Positions 1 through 5,139 are shown, counted from the stretch's first letter. The stretch is DNA of 9,623 nucleotides from Actinomycetota bacterium (GCA_016870235.1 VGCB01000059.1:1-9623), one strand, 5' to 3'. Made by a program: numbers and translations. Notes: a model not told the origin generated them from the sequence alone.

Positions 1-150
1 CTCCTCGCGGTCGAGGTCGCGGAGCGCGTGCGATCCGAGCTCGGAGCCGATCGGGGCGACGCGGAGTGCCGCCGAATGCCGCTCGAGGAGGCGGGCGGCG
101 GCGGAGCAGATCCCGCAGTCCTCGTCGTAGAGCACGATCAGCGAGCGCAC
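1..150 (-). CDS. DCC-family (DUF393) thiol-disulfide oxidoreductase-like protein, N-terminal part
   Basis: Only the first 50 codons are in the window; the gene continues past base 1. It starts at GTG (150-148) and reads VRSLIVLYDEDCGICSAAAR at the N-terminus. A hydrophobic beta strand is followed by an Asp-rich CxxC motif (Cys12, Cys15) and then a helix. This is the hallmark of the DCC/DUF393 family, small thioredoxin-like proteins with a D-x-x-C-x-x-C signature that are assumed to have redox activity; physiological substrates are mostly unknown. The start is chosen because no ATG or GTG is in frame in the next 15 codons upstream, and a TACGGT box lies 6 nt before the GTG. The gene is divergent from phoH with a 38-bp gap. 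The family call rests on an N-terminal fragment, so the full length and C-terminal half cannot be judged. Confidence 0.75.
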   Translation of the reverse strand, partial: MRSLIVLYDEDCGICSAAARLLERHSAALRVAPIGSELGSHALRDLDREE

Positions 151-171
151 GGAGGAACCGTACTTCCGTGC
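147..171. promoter_or_regulatory. Inverted repeat in the DCC/phoH divergent promoter region
   Basis: GCACGGA (147-153) and its exact reverse complement TCCGTGC (165-171) are separated by 11 bp. The repeat covers the GTG start of the leftward gene and its TACGGT box, and ends 3 bp before the TACACT box of phoH. A dimeric regulator bound here would cover both promoters. The left arm partly overlaps coding sequence, so chance similarity is possible. Confidence 0.3.
157..162 (-). promoter_or_regulatory. Candidate -10 box of the DCC gene (leaderless type)
   Basis: The minus strand reads TACGGT, fitting TAnnnT, with 6 nt before the GTG at 150. There is no Shine-Dalgarno sequence in between. This spacing would place the transcription start at or next to the start codon. 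No convincing -35 box is visible. Confidence 0.4.
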
Positions 172-174
172 CCC

Positions 175-180
175 TACACT
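175..180 (+). promoter_or_regulatory. Candidate -10 box of phoH (leaderless type)
   Basis: TACACT fits TAnnnT and lies 8 nt before the phoH ATG at 189. The 8-nt spacer contains no Shine-Dalgarno motif, so the mRNA probably starts at or within 1-2 nt of the ATG. No recognisable -35 hexamer is seen at 16-18 bp. The identical hexamer precedes deoC. Confidence 0.45.
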
Positions 181-188
181 GAGATCCG

Positions 189-1148
189 ATGCAGGAGATC
201 GTCGTCGTCCCCAACGCCGTCGCCGCGGAGCTCGCGGGCGTCTCCGACGGCGTCCTCGAGGCGCTGCGCGAGCGGCTCGGCTGCACGATCGCGCTCCGCG
301 GCAACCGCCTCACGCTCGACGGCCCCGACGAGGAGGTGGCGCAGGCGCGCGCGGTGCTCGAGGAGCTGGTCGAGCTGGTCGAGGGCGGTCACGAGATCGG
401 GCCCGACACGGTCGGCGCCGTCGCGGGCGCGCTCGACGAGGCGGCGGACATCCGCGACGTGTTCGAGGACGTCGTCTGGCGTCACCGGGGCAAGAAGATC
501 GCGCCGAAGACCGTGACGCAGAAGCGGTACGTCGACGCGATCCGCGGGCACACGGTGACGTTCGGAATCGGCCCGGCGGGGACGGGCAAGACCTACCTCG
601 CGATCGCGCTCGCGGTCGCCGCACTGACGGAGAAGCAGGTCGGCCGGATCATCCTCACCCGCCCCGCGGTCGAGGCCGGCGAGCGGCTCGGCTTCCTCCC
701 CGGCGACATGCTGGCCAAGGTCGACCCGTACATGCGGCCGCTGTTCGACGCGCTCTACGACACGATGGACCCCGACCGCCTGAACGCGTTCATGGAGCGC
801 GGGACGATCGAGGTTGCACCCCTCGCCTTCATGCGCGGCCGGACGCTCAACGACTCGTTCGTGATCCTCGACGAGGCCCAGAACACGACGCCGGAGCAGA
901 TGCACATGTTCCTGACCCGGCTCGGCTTCGGCTCGCGGATGGTGATCACCGGCGACGTGACGCAGGTCGACCTCCCGCGCGACCAGGCGTCGGGTCTGAT
1001 CCACGTGCGCTCGATCCTCGGCGACGTCGACGGGATCGCGTTCGTCGACTTCGGCCACAAGGACGTCGTCCGTCACAAGCTCGTGCAGCGGATCGTCGAG
1101 GCGTACCGGCGCCATGCCGAGGAGACCGGCTCGGCGCGCCGGTCGTGA
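189..1148 (+). CDS. phoH: PhoH family P-loop ATPase (PhoH-like, YbeZ type)
   Basis: A 319-residue cytoplasmic ATPase of the PhoH/YbeZ family, related to helicase superfamily 1. These proteins work in RNA metabolism alongside the rRNA-maturation factor YbeY. The Walker A motif GPAGTGKT is at residues 128-135 and the Walker B motif VILDEAQN at 225-232; the family block LTRPAVEAGERLGFLPGD is at 156-173 and MVITGDVTQVDLP at 251-263. The N-terminal about 100 residues (acidic, with a KH-like alpha/beta pattern near 20-60) match the usual N-terminal extension, and the length is normal for the family. ATG 189 is preceded by a TACACT box and no ribosome binding site. The stop overlaps the ybeY start (GTGA), the usual phoH-ybeY coupling. 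The exact biochemical role of PhoH remains poorly defined. Confidence 0.95.
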   Translation: MQEIVVVPNAVAAELAGVSDGVLEALRERLGCTIALRGNRLTLDGPDEEVAQARAVLEELVELVEGGHEIGPDTVGAVAGALDEAADIRDVFEDVVWRHRGKKIAPKTVTQKRYVDAIRGHTVTFGIGPAGTGKTYLAIALAVAALTEKQVGRIILTRPAVEAGERLGFLPGDMLAKVDPYMRPLFDALYDTMDPDRLNAFMERGTIEVAPLAFMRGRTLNDSFVILDEAQNTTPEQMHMFLTRLGFGSRMVITGDVTQVDLPRDQASGLIHVRSILGDVDGIAFVDFGHKDVVRHKLVQRIVEAYRRHAEETGSARRS

Positions 1149-1549
1149 TCGAGGTCGAGGTCGATAACCGAAGCGGGTCCAACGTCGACGCCGGGGCGGC
1201 GGTGGCGCTGGCACGGCACGTGCTCGTCGCGGAGGGTGTCGCCGCCGGCGATCTCGGGATCGCGTTCGTCCGGGGCGAGGAGATCCGGGAGCTGAAGCGC
1301 GAGCACCTGGGGATCGACGAGGAGACGGACGTCCTCTCGTTCCCGATCGACGGGCTCGAGCCGTTGCCGGACGGGATTCCGCGGCAGCTCGGCGACGTCG
1401 TCATCTGCCCGGACGTCGTCGGGGCAGAGTGGCGCTGGCCGCTCGTGCACGGGCTCCTCCATCTCCTCGGCCACGAGCACGGTGCGGCGATGGAGGCACG
1501 GGAACGCGAGCTCCTCGCCGTCGCCGCCGACGCGGTGGCGGACGCGTGA
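1145..1549 (+). CDS. ybeY: Endoribonuclease/rRNA maturation factor YbeY
   Basis: A 134-residue YbeY (UPF0054) metalloprotein, a zinc-dependent factor for 16S rRNA 3'-end maturation and 70S ribosome quality control. The diagnostic zinc site H-x3-H-x5-H is present near the C-terminus as HGLLHLLGHEH. The central block ETDVLSFPID and the following GDVVICPDVV strand are also typical of the family. Length is slightly below that of E. coli YbeY. The start is GTG at 1145, inside the last codons of phoH (4-bp GTGA overlap), implying translational coupling. The stop in turn overlaps the GTG start of the downstream kinase-phosphatase gene. Assignment is firm. Confidence 0.95.
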   Translation: MIEVEVDNRSGSNVDAGAAVALARHVLVAEGVAAGDLGIAFVRGEEIRELKREHLGIDEETDVLSFPIDGLEPLPDGIPRQLGDVVICPDVVGAEWRWPLVHGLLHLLGHEHGAAMEARERELLAVAADAVADA

Positions 1550-2277
1550 GCCGGCGCGTCCACAAGACGCCGAGCCTGCTCGAGAGCTTCAACTTCGCGT
1601 TCGAGGGGATCATCCACGTGCTTCGCACGCAGCGGAACATGCGGATCCACTTCCTCGTCGCGACGCTCGTGCTCGTCGCGGCGCTCGTCTTCGACGTCTC
1701 GCGGCTGGAGCTGATCGCGCTGCTCCTCGCGATCGCGTTCGTGCTCGTCGCCGAGATGATCAACACGGCGGTCGAGGCTGCGGTCGACGTCGCCTCGACG
1801 TCGTTCGACCCGATGGCGAAGCTCGCGAAGGACATCGCGGCCGGTGCCGTCCTGATCTCGTCGCTCACGGCTGTCGGGGTCGGCTACCTCGTCTTCTCGG
1901 GGCAGGTCGGCGAGCGCGGCGGCCGGCTCCTCGACCGCCTCTCGACCGTGCCCGCGGAGCTGACGTTCGTGGCGCTCGTCCTCACGGTCGTGCTCGTGAT
2001 CGCGCTGAAGGCGATCTCCGGGCGCGGGACGCCGCTGCGCGGCGGGTGGCCGTCGGGGCACGCGGCTGTCGCGTTCGCCGGTTGGATGGCGGCGACGCTC
2101 GTCCTCGACAGCTCGGAGCACCGGTTCCTGCTCTCGTCGCTGACGTTCATCATGGCCCTCCTCGTCGCCCAGACCCGCGTCGAGGCCGGCGTCCACTCGA
2201 CCGTGGAGGTGCTGACCGGTGGCGTGCTCGGGGCGGTCGTCACGCTCGTGATCTTCCAGGCATTCTCGGCGACATGA
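1546..2277 (+). CDS. Fused undecaprenol/diacylglycerol kinase (DgkA) and PAP2 phosphatase
   Basis: A 243-residue membrane protein joining two lipid enzymes. Residues about 10-120 are a DgkA-type kinase: SFNFAFEGI, the RTQRNMRIH block, the catalytic-type motif ExxNTAVE (70-77, Glu70 and Glu77), and AKDIAAGAVL at 94-103, with about three hydrophobic helices. Residues about 135-240 are a PAP2-type phosphatase with PSGH (169-172) and a third motif R-x5-H (Arg211 to His217). The first PAP2 motif is degenerate (Lys155, with Thr-Pro at 162-163 where Arg-Pro is usual), and the final motif position is Glu221 rather than Asp. In Gram-positive bacteria DgkA homologues phosphorylate undecaprenol and PAP2 enzymes dephosphorylate undecaprenyl pyrophosphate; both yield undecaprenyl phosphate, so a carrier-lipid recycling enzyme is inferred. 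It starts at GTG 1546 (overlap with ybeY) and ends overlapping cdd (ATGA). The substrate of either half could instead be diacylglycerol or phosphatidate. Confidence 0.88.
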   Translation: MSRRVHKTPSLLESFNFAFEGIIHVLRTQRNMRIHFLVATLVLVAALVFDVSRLELIALLLAIAFVLVAEMINTAVEAAVDVASTSFDPMAKLAKDIAAGAVLISSLTAVGVGYLVFSGQVGERGGRLLDRLSTVPAELTFVALVLTVVLVIALKAISGRGTPLRGGWPSGHAAVAFAGWMAATLVLDSSEHRFLLSSLTFIMALLVAQTRVEAGVHSTVEVLTGGVLGAVVTLVIFQAFSAT

Positions 2278-2651
2278 ACGACGAGGAGCTCCTGGCGAGG
2301 GCAGACGCAATTGCCGCGCGGGCGTACGCGCCGTACTCGCGCTACCACGTCGGCGTCGCCGTGCTCGCGCGCGACGGTGCCGTGATCGAGGGCGTCAACG
2401 TCGAGAACGCGGCCTACCCGCTGGGCGTGTGCGCCGAGCGCACGGCGTTCGCGCGCGCGATCGCGGAGGGCTACCGGCCCGGCGACTTCGTCGTCGCCGC
2501 GATCACCGCCTCGCCCTGCGGCGGCTGTCGGCAGTGGCTGGCCGAGATGCAGGTCGAGCGCGTCGTCTTCCGGAACGGCGGTCGGGTCGTGCGGATGACC
2601 GTGGACGAGCTGCTGCCGGAGCAGTTCGAGGCCTCGGAGCTCGGCGCGTGA
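2274..2651 (+). CDS. cdd: Cytidine deaminase
   Basis: A 125-residue zinc-dependent cytidine/deoxycytidine deaminase of the small homotetrameric type, acting in pyrimidine salvage in the cytoplasm. The NVENAAYPLGVCAERTAFA block (42-60) carries Cys53 as a zinc ligand and Glu55 as proton shuttle; SPCGGCRQWL (80-89) supplies the other two zinc ligands, Cys82 and Cys85. The C-terminal TVDELLPEQF matches the family end motif. The stretch between the two motifs is about six residues shorter than in well-known homologues: it lacks the usual DTPGPV-like loop before SPCG. The ATG start overlaps the stop of the kinase-phosphatase gene by 4 bp, so it is the last gene of the coupled phoH run. The product could also accept other nucleosides. 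Confidence 0.93.
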   Translation: MNDEELLARADAIAARAYAPYSRYHVGVAVLARDGAVIEGVNVENAAYPLGVCAERTAFARAIAEGYRPGDFVVAAITASPCGGCRQWLAEMQVERVVFRNGGRVVRMTVDELLPEQFEASELGA

Positions 2652-2710
2652 CGGTGGGGAGGTCGTGCGCGTCGGCCGGTCACGGAGCGGTCGGACCCAA
2701 GCGGGCAGCT

Positions 2711-2732
2711 GGAACGAAGTTGGAGCAGTTCC
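2711..2732 (+). terminator. Possible hairpin after cdd
   Basis: GGAAC (2711-2715) pairs with GTTCC (2728-2732) across a 12-nt loop. The stem can be lengthened by GC/GC across one bulged base. It lies 60 bp after the cdd stop, but there is no T-run after it. It could end the phoH-cdd transcript or be an operator; support is weak. Confidence 0.2.
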
Positions 2733-2747
2733 GCAACCCATCGCAAC
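2732..2747. repeat. Helically phased direct repeat CGCAAC upstream of era
   Basis: CGCAAC occurs at 2732-2737 and again at 2742-2747, a centre spacing of exactly 10 bp. The pair sits 12 bp upstream of a TACGCT box, covering the -35 region. Such phasing is compatible with regulator half-sites on one face of the helix. Six-base repeats are short, so chance is possible. Confidence 0.3.
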
Positions 2748-2759
2748 ACCGAAACGCGT

Positions 2760-2765
2760 TACGCT
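2760..2765 (+). promoter_or_regulatory. Candidate -10 box for the era transcript
   Basis: TACGCT fits TAnnnT and sits in the least GC-rich part of the cdd-era gap. It would start transcription near 2772 and give an era leader of about 170 nt. No consensus -35 is visible. The same hexamer occurs in the promoter region at 4723-4728. Confidence 0.3.
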
Positions 2766-2771
2766 CATCGC

Positions 2772-2943
2772 GTGGGGTGGAGGCCGGTGGCCCGAGAGGA
2801 CTTGTCCTAAACGGGCAGGTGCGAAAGAGGCAGGTGACGGAAGGGCGGGGCGCGGGCTCCGCCGCAGCGGGTGCGCGGTCGGCCGCCGCCGCGATCGTGG
2901 TCGTACCGGGGGAGCTCCCGCGGGCGCAGGGAGGCGGCGCGAC
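2772..2943 (+). promoter_or_regulatory. Hairpin-rich leader of era or unrecognised small RNA
   Basis: No convincing gene fills this stretch, but it folds well on paper. Hairpin 1 pairs GCCCG (2790-2794) with CGGGC (2812-2816). Inside this stem a purine-rich AG/AAA internal loop is topped by AGGA/TCCT with a CTTG tetraloop (2797-2808). Hairpin 2 pairs GGCGGGG (2844-2850) with CTCCGCC (2857-2863), with one G-U pair. Hairpin 3 is GCGG-TCGG-CCGC (2875-2886). Palindromes GGGAGCTCCC (2910-2919) and CCCGCGGG (2917-2924) lie just before the era ribosome binding site. I could not match it to SRP RNA, RNase P RNA, tmRNA, a tRNA or a riboswitch class I know. GC-rich DNA forms hairpins easily, so this remains a candidate. 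Confidence 0.3.
2928..2934 (+). promoter_or_regulatory. Ribosome binding site of era
   Basis: AGGGAGG ends 9 nt before the GTG at 2944. It is the strongest Shine-Dalgarno sequence in the window and fixes the era start at this GTG rather than at an upstream in-frame ATG. Confidence 0.7.
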
Positions 2944-3804
2944 GTGAACTCCGGCATCGTCGCCGTCGCCGGGCGGCCCAACGTCGGCAAGTCGACCCTC
3001 GTCAACGCGCTCACCGGCGAGAAGGTCGCGATCACCTCGGACGTCCCGAACACGACGCGCCGCAGGATCTTCGGCGTCGCGAACGGCGACGGCTGGCAGC
3101 TCGTCCTCGTCGACCTGCCCGGCTTCCAGCGACCGATCGACTCGCTCACGGAGCGCATGCAGGAGACCGTCGACGGCTCCTTCGACGACGTCGACGCGGT
3201 CCTGCTCGTCGTCTCCTGTCGCGATCGCATCGGTGCCGGCGACCGTTTCGTCGCGCGACGGGTCTTCTCGCTCGGCGTCCCGGTCGTGATCGCCGTCAAC
3301 AAGATCGACAGGCTGAAGCACGGGCACGTCGCCTCGCAGATGAAGGAGGCGGCGACCCTCGGCCCCTTCCACGCGCTCCATCCCGTGAGTGCCGTCACGC
3401 GCGACGGGGTCGAGGAGCTGCGCGGCGACCTCGTCGCCCTCCTGCCGGAGGGGCCCCCGTACTTCGCGCGTGAGCAGGCCACCGATCTCTCGGTCGAGCA
3501 GCGCGTGGCGGAGGTGATCCGGGAGAAGGCGCTGCACCTGACCCGTGACGAGGTGCCCCACGCGCTGACCGTCACCGTCGATGAGCTCGACGGTGCCCGT
3601 GTCCGCGCGTTCGTGATCGTGGAGTCCGAGTCGCAGAAGGGGATCCTGATCGGGAAGCGCGGCGCCATGATCCGGGAGATCGGGACGCGCGCGCGACCGG
3701 AGGTGGAGGCGCTCGTGGGCGAGCCTGCCTACATCGAGCTCGTCGTCAAGGTCAGGCCCCGGTGGCGCCGCGATCCACGGCAGCTCGAGCGACTCGGGCT
3801 CTGA
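2944..3804 (+). CDS. era: GTPase Era
   Basis: A 286-residue Era GTPase, which binds 16S rRNA near its 3' end and helps 30S subunit assembly. GTPase motifs: G1 GRPNVGKS (10-17), switch I with NTTRR (36-40), G3 DLPG (57-60), G4 NKID (119-122), G5 SAV (149-151). A C-terminal type II KH domain follows, with VIVESESQKGILIGKRG at 224-240 containing the GKRG loop (237-240), and the usual ending VKVRPRWRRDPRQLERLGL. Length is normal. The GTG start is supported by AGGGAGG 9 nt upstream and by the beta strand IVAVAGRPN beginning at residue 5, as in homologues; the reading frame stays open upstream but that part is Arg/Gly-rich and shows no domain. Era shares a ribosome-maturation theme with ybeY. recO, a common downstream neighbour elsewhere, does not follow. 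Confidence 0.96.
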   Translation: MNSGIVAVAGRPNVGKSTLVNALTGEKVAITSDVPNTTRRRIFGVANGDGWQLVLVDLPGFQRPIDSLTERMQETVDGSFDDVDAVLLVVSCRDRIGAGDRFVARRVFSLGVPVVIAVNKIDRLKHGHVASQMKEAATLGPFHALHPVSAVTRDGVEELRGDLVALLPEGPPYFAREQATDLSVEQRVAEVIREKALHLTRDEVPHALTVTVDELDGARVRAFVIVESESQKGILIGKRGAMIREIGTRARPEVEALVGEPAYIELVVKVRPRWRRDPRQLERLGL

Positions 3805-3818
3805 CGTCGCTCCGCACT

Positions 3819-3836
3819 CCGCCGTCGTGCTGGCGG
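3819..3836. terminator. Weak hairpin between convergent era and the FRG gene
   Basis: CCGCC (3819-3823) pairs with GGCGG (3832-3836) around an 8-nt loop in the 42-bp gap between convergent stops. There is no T-run on either strand. It may serve as a two-way terminator, but a 5-bp stem is little evidence. Confidence 0.2.
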
Positions 3837-3846
3837 CAGGCACGTG

Positions 3847-4656
3847 CTACGCCGGAGGCTGGCCCGCGCTCGGCCCGGGAGCGTAGTGACGGGCGAGCCA
3901 GCGCGCGATCCCGTCGAGGCCGGGGAAGAGCACGCGCTCGGTGATATTCGCCTGATCGAGCTTGTCCCGCACCTCCCACTTGAGCCCGGCGGGGATCACG
4001 ATCCGGCGTGCGAGCTCCGGCTGCGCGCGGAGGAAGTCGTCCATGCGTGCCGCCGCGCTCGACATCAGCGAGAAGGCGGCGAACTGGTTCGCGATGCGCT
4101 CGTCGAGCGTCGGAGGCTCGTAGAAGACGATGAAGTCATCCGCTGTCGCCAGCCCGTCGAGCTCGGCCAGGCCCGCTGCCGCGCGCTCCAGCATCTCGGC
4201 GGTGAACGTGTTCGAGCCCTCTGACGCGAGCACGGCCCGGAGCGCTGCGGGGAGATGCGCCGCCGCTCGGACGTAGTCCACGACCCAGACTGCGCCGTCC
4301 TCGGTCATCTCGCCTCGGCTCTCGGTTGCGAAGTGGAGCGCCACGTAGGGCGAGTGAGACCAGTCGAGCAGCCGCGTCGGGAGGCCGTGGTGCTTCGCGA
4401 GCGCGAGCCAGTGCCAGGTCGACTCCCGCGCGACCGCGTCCCGGTGGGCGTACTTGCGGAAGTTGCGGAGCAGGTGGCGCTCGAGGTCGGGGAAGGGGCC
4501 GCCGAGCCGCTGCAAGCTGGTCGTCAGCTCGTTCGCCGCCCGTCCCTCGCCGCGGTACACGCAGTCCGAGCGGAACCGGCCGAGCCCCTCGCTCCACAGG
4601 GCGTCGAAGAGCACCTCCTGGAGCTGCACCCAGCTCTCGACACGGGTTTCGCGCAC
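3847..4656 (-). CDS. FRG domain-containing protein
   Basis: A 269-residue protein built almost wholly of one FRG domain, named after an N-terminal (F/Y)RG motif. Seen here: VYRGEG at 33-38; TWHWLALAKHHGLPTRLLDW (80-99) followed by SHSPYVALHFA; then FYEPP (178-182), ERIANQFAAFSL (186-197) and a C-terminal NITERVLFPGLDGIARWL (237-254). These match the conserved blocks of the family. The family has no established biochemical function; homologues are scattered in accessory regions and on mobile elements, and a link to host defence or toxin activity is only inference. No signal peptide or membrane helix is visible, so it is probably cytoplasmic. The GTG start at 4656 is forced by an in-frame stop four codons upstream; no strong ribosome binding site precedes it. 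It is divergent from a small ORF and convergent with era, so it is probably a single-gene transcript. Confidence 0.87.
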   Translation of the reverse strand: MRETRVESWVQLQEVLFDALWSEGLGRFRSDCVYRGEGRAANELTTSLQRLGGPFPDLERHLLRNFRKYAHRDAVARESTWHWLALAKHHGLPTRLLDWSHSPYVALHFATESRGEMTEDGAVWVVDYVRAAAHLPAALRAVLASEGSNTFTAEMLERAAAGLAELDGLATADDFIVFYEPPTLDERIANQFAAFSLMSSAAARMDDFLRAQPELARRIVIPAGLKWEVRDKLDQANITERVLFPGLDGIARWLARHYAPGPSAGQPPA

Positions 4657-4760
4657 ACCCGCTGTCTATCAGGAGCGCGGACACCCGCCTCAAGATATAG
4701 ACAAAAACTGGACTAAACCTGATACGCTGCCACGGTCAACTCCGACGAAGGCGGAATCGC
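4657..4760. promoter_or_regulatory. AT-rich divergent promoter region with inverted repeats
   Basis: The stretch about 4691-4728 is the most AT-rich of the window. Rightward, TGATACGCT (4720-4728) is a good extended -10 element; the best -35 is TAGACA (4698-4703) at a long 19-bp spacing. Leftward, TATATC (minus strand of 4694-4699) could be a -10 for the FRG gene, and TTGACC (minus strand of 4734-4739) resembles a -35, although the two do not pair at normal spacing. Two 7-bp inverted repeats are interleaved: TGTCTAT (4663-4669) with ATAGACA (4697-4703), and TATCAGG (4667-4673) with CCTGATA (4718-4724). They may be operator half-sites joining control of both genes. Confidence 0.45.
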
Positions 4761-4994
4761 ATGAGGAAGCTCGTCATCGCCTGCGTCACGGCGCCCGCCC
4801 TCGCCGTGCCCGCGACTGCCGTCGCCGGGCACGGGAAGACCGTCGAGGACGCGACCGGGTGCACCCATATGGCCAGCTCGTCAACCTGGCGGGCGGGCCG
4901 CAAGCCCACCCTGTCCAAGGGGTGGGGGCAAAGCGGCTCGTCGAGGCCGTCGTCGCGGGCGCACATCCCGCCGGCCGTCTCTGCTGAGCGCTGA
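4761..4994 (+). CDS. Small putative exported protein, unknown
   Basis: A 77-residue reading frame I do not recognise. It begins MRKLVIACVTAPALAVPATAVAG: a basic n-region, a hydrophobic stretch and an AVA site (20-22), a plausible Sec signal peptide. A purine-rich GAAGGCGGA lies about 5-13 nt before the ATG, and an extended -10 box stands about 33 nt upstream, so expression signals are reasonable. The mature part, about 55 residues, is rich in Ser, Arg and Pro, has one Cys (residue 34) and no recognised domain; it does not look like a folded conserved protein. It may be a short secreted peptide, the front of a gene broken by a frameshift after about residue 33 (the +1 frame there is open with a less biased composition), or a chance frame. 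The start region is better supported than the end. Confidence 0.4.
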   Translation: MRKLVIACVTAPALAVPATAVAGHGKTVEDATGCTHMASSSTWRAGRKPTLSKGWGQSGSSRPSSRAHIPPAVSAER

Positions 4995-5046
4995 CCGCGG
5001 ATCGCGGGCGGTGCGACGGACACCGCCTGCGGCCGCGGCTCCCGGT

Positions 5047-5060
5047 TACCGTCGACGGTA
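5047..5060. promoter_or_regulatory. Perfect 14-bp palindrome upstream of deoC, candidate operator
   Basis: TACCGTCGACGGTA is a perfect inverted repeat with no spacer. It is centred about 86 bp before the deoC ATG and about 75 bp before its candidate -10 box. A gapless palindrome of this length is typical of a homodimeric regulator site. No regulator gene lies beside it in the window, so the binding protein is unknown. Confidence 0.4.
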
Positions 5061-5075
5061 GGTGGGCGCTTCGGC

Positions 5076-5111
5076 GGCTCCTGCCCGCGCGATCGGGCGC
5101 GGGCAGGAGCC
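5076..5111 (+). terminator. Perfect 15-bp stem-loop between the small ORF and deoC
   Basis: GGCTCCTGCCCGCGC (5076-5090) pairs without mismatch with GCGCGGGCAGGAGCC (5097-5111) around the 6-nt loop GATCGG. It is the strongest hairpin in the window. It lies 81 bp after the stop of the small ORF and ends 16 bp before the deoC -10 box. No T-run follows, but terminators in high-GC actinobacteria often lack one. If deoC is leaderless, the hairpin belongs to the upstream transcript and insulates deoC. It could alternatively be a DNA operator or, if transcription starts further upstream, a leader structure. Confidence 0.5.
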
Positions 5112-5127
5112 ACCGTGGACGCAGAAG

Positions 5128-5133
5128 TACACT
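5128..5133 (+). promoter_or_regulatory. Candidate -10 box of the deoC operon (leaderless type)
   Basis: TACACT, identical to the box before phoH, lies 6 nt before the deoC ATG at 5140. The spacer CCGTCC has no Shine-Dalgarno function, pointing to a leaderless mRNA. No clear -35 hexamer is seen; the hairpin arm occupies the -35 position. Confidence 0.45.
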
Positions 5134-5139
5134 CCGTCC

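Noticed and set aside
174..1214. Long minus-strand reading frames opposite phoH, era, deoC and the ALDH genes
   Set aside because: These are high-GC mirror frames, rich in Arg/Asp/Glu/His with no domains, lying opposite confidently identified genes.
2775..2835. tRNA, SRP RNA or riboswitch at the cdd-era hairpins
   Set aside because: The CTTG hairpin resembles an anticodon arm at first sight, but there is no T-loop GTTCRA, no matching acceptor stem, no SRP apical GGAAG/AGCAG pair, and no riboswitch core I can recognise.
2665..2943. Upstream extension of era from an in-frame ATG at 2665
   Set aside because: The added residues are Arg/Gly/Ala-rich without a domain, homologous Era proteins begin just before the first beta strand, and a strong Shine-Dalgarno fits the GTG at 2944.
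4761..4784. Lipobox (VIAC) making the small ORF a lipoprotein
   Set aside because: The Cys is at residue 8, too early for a functional lipoprotein signal; the AVA site at 20-22 fits ordinary signal peptidase better.
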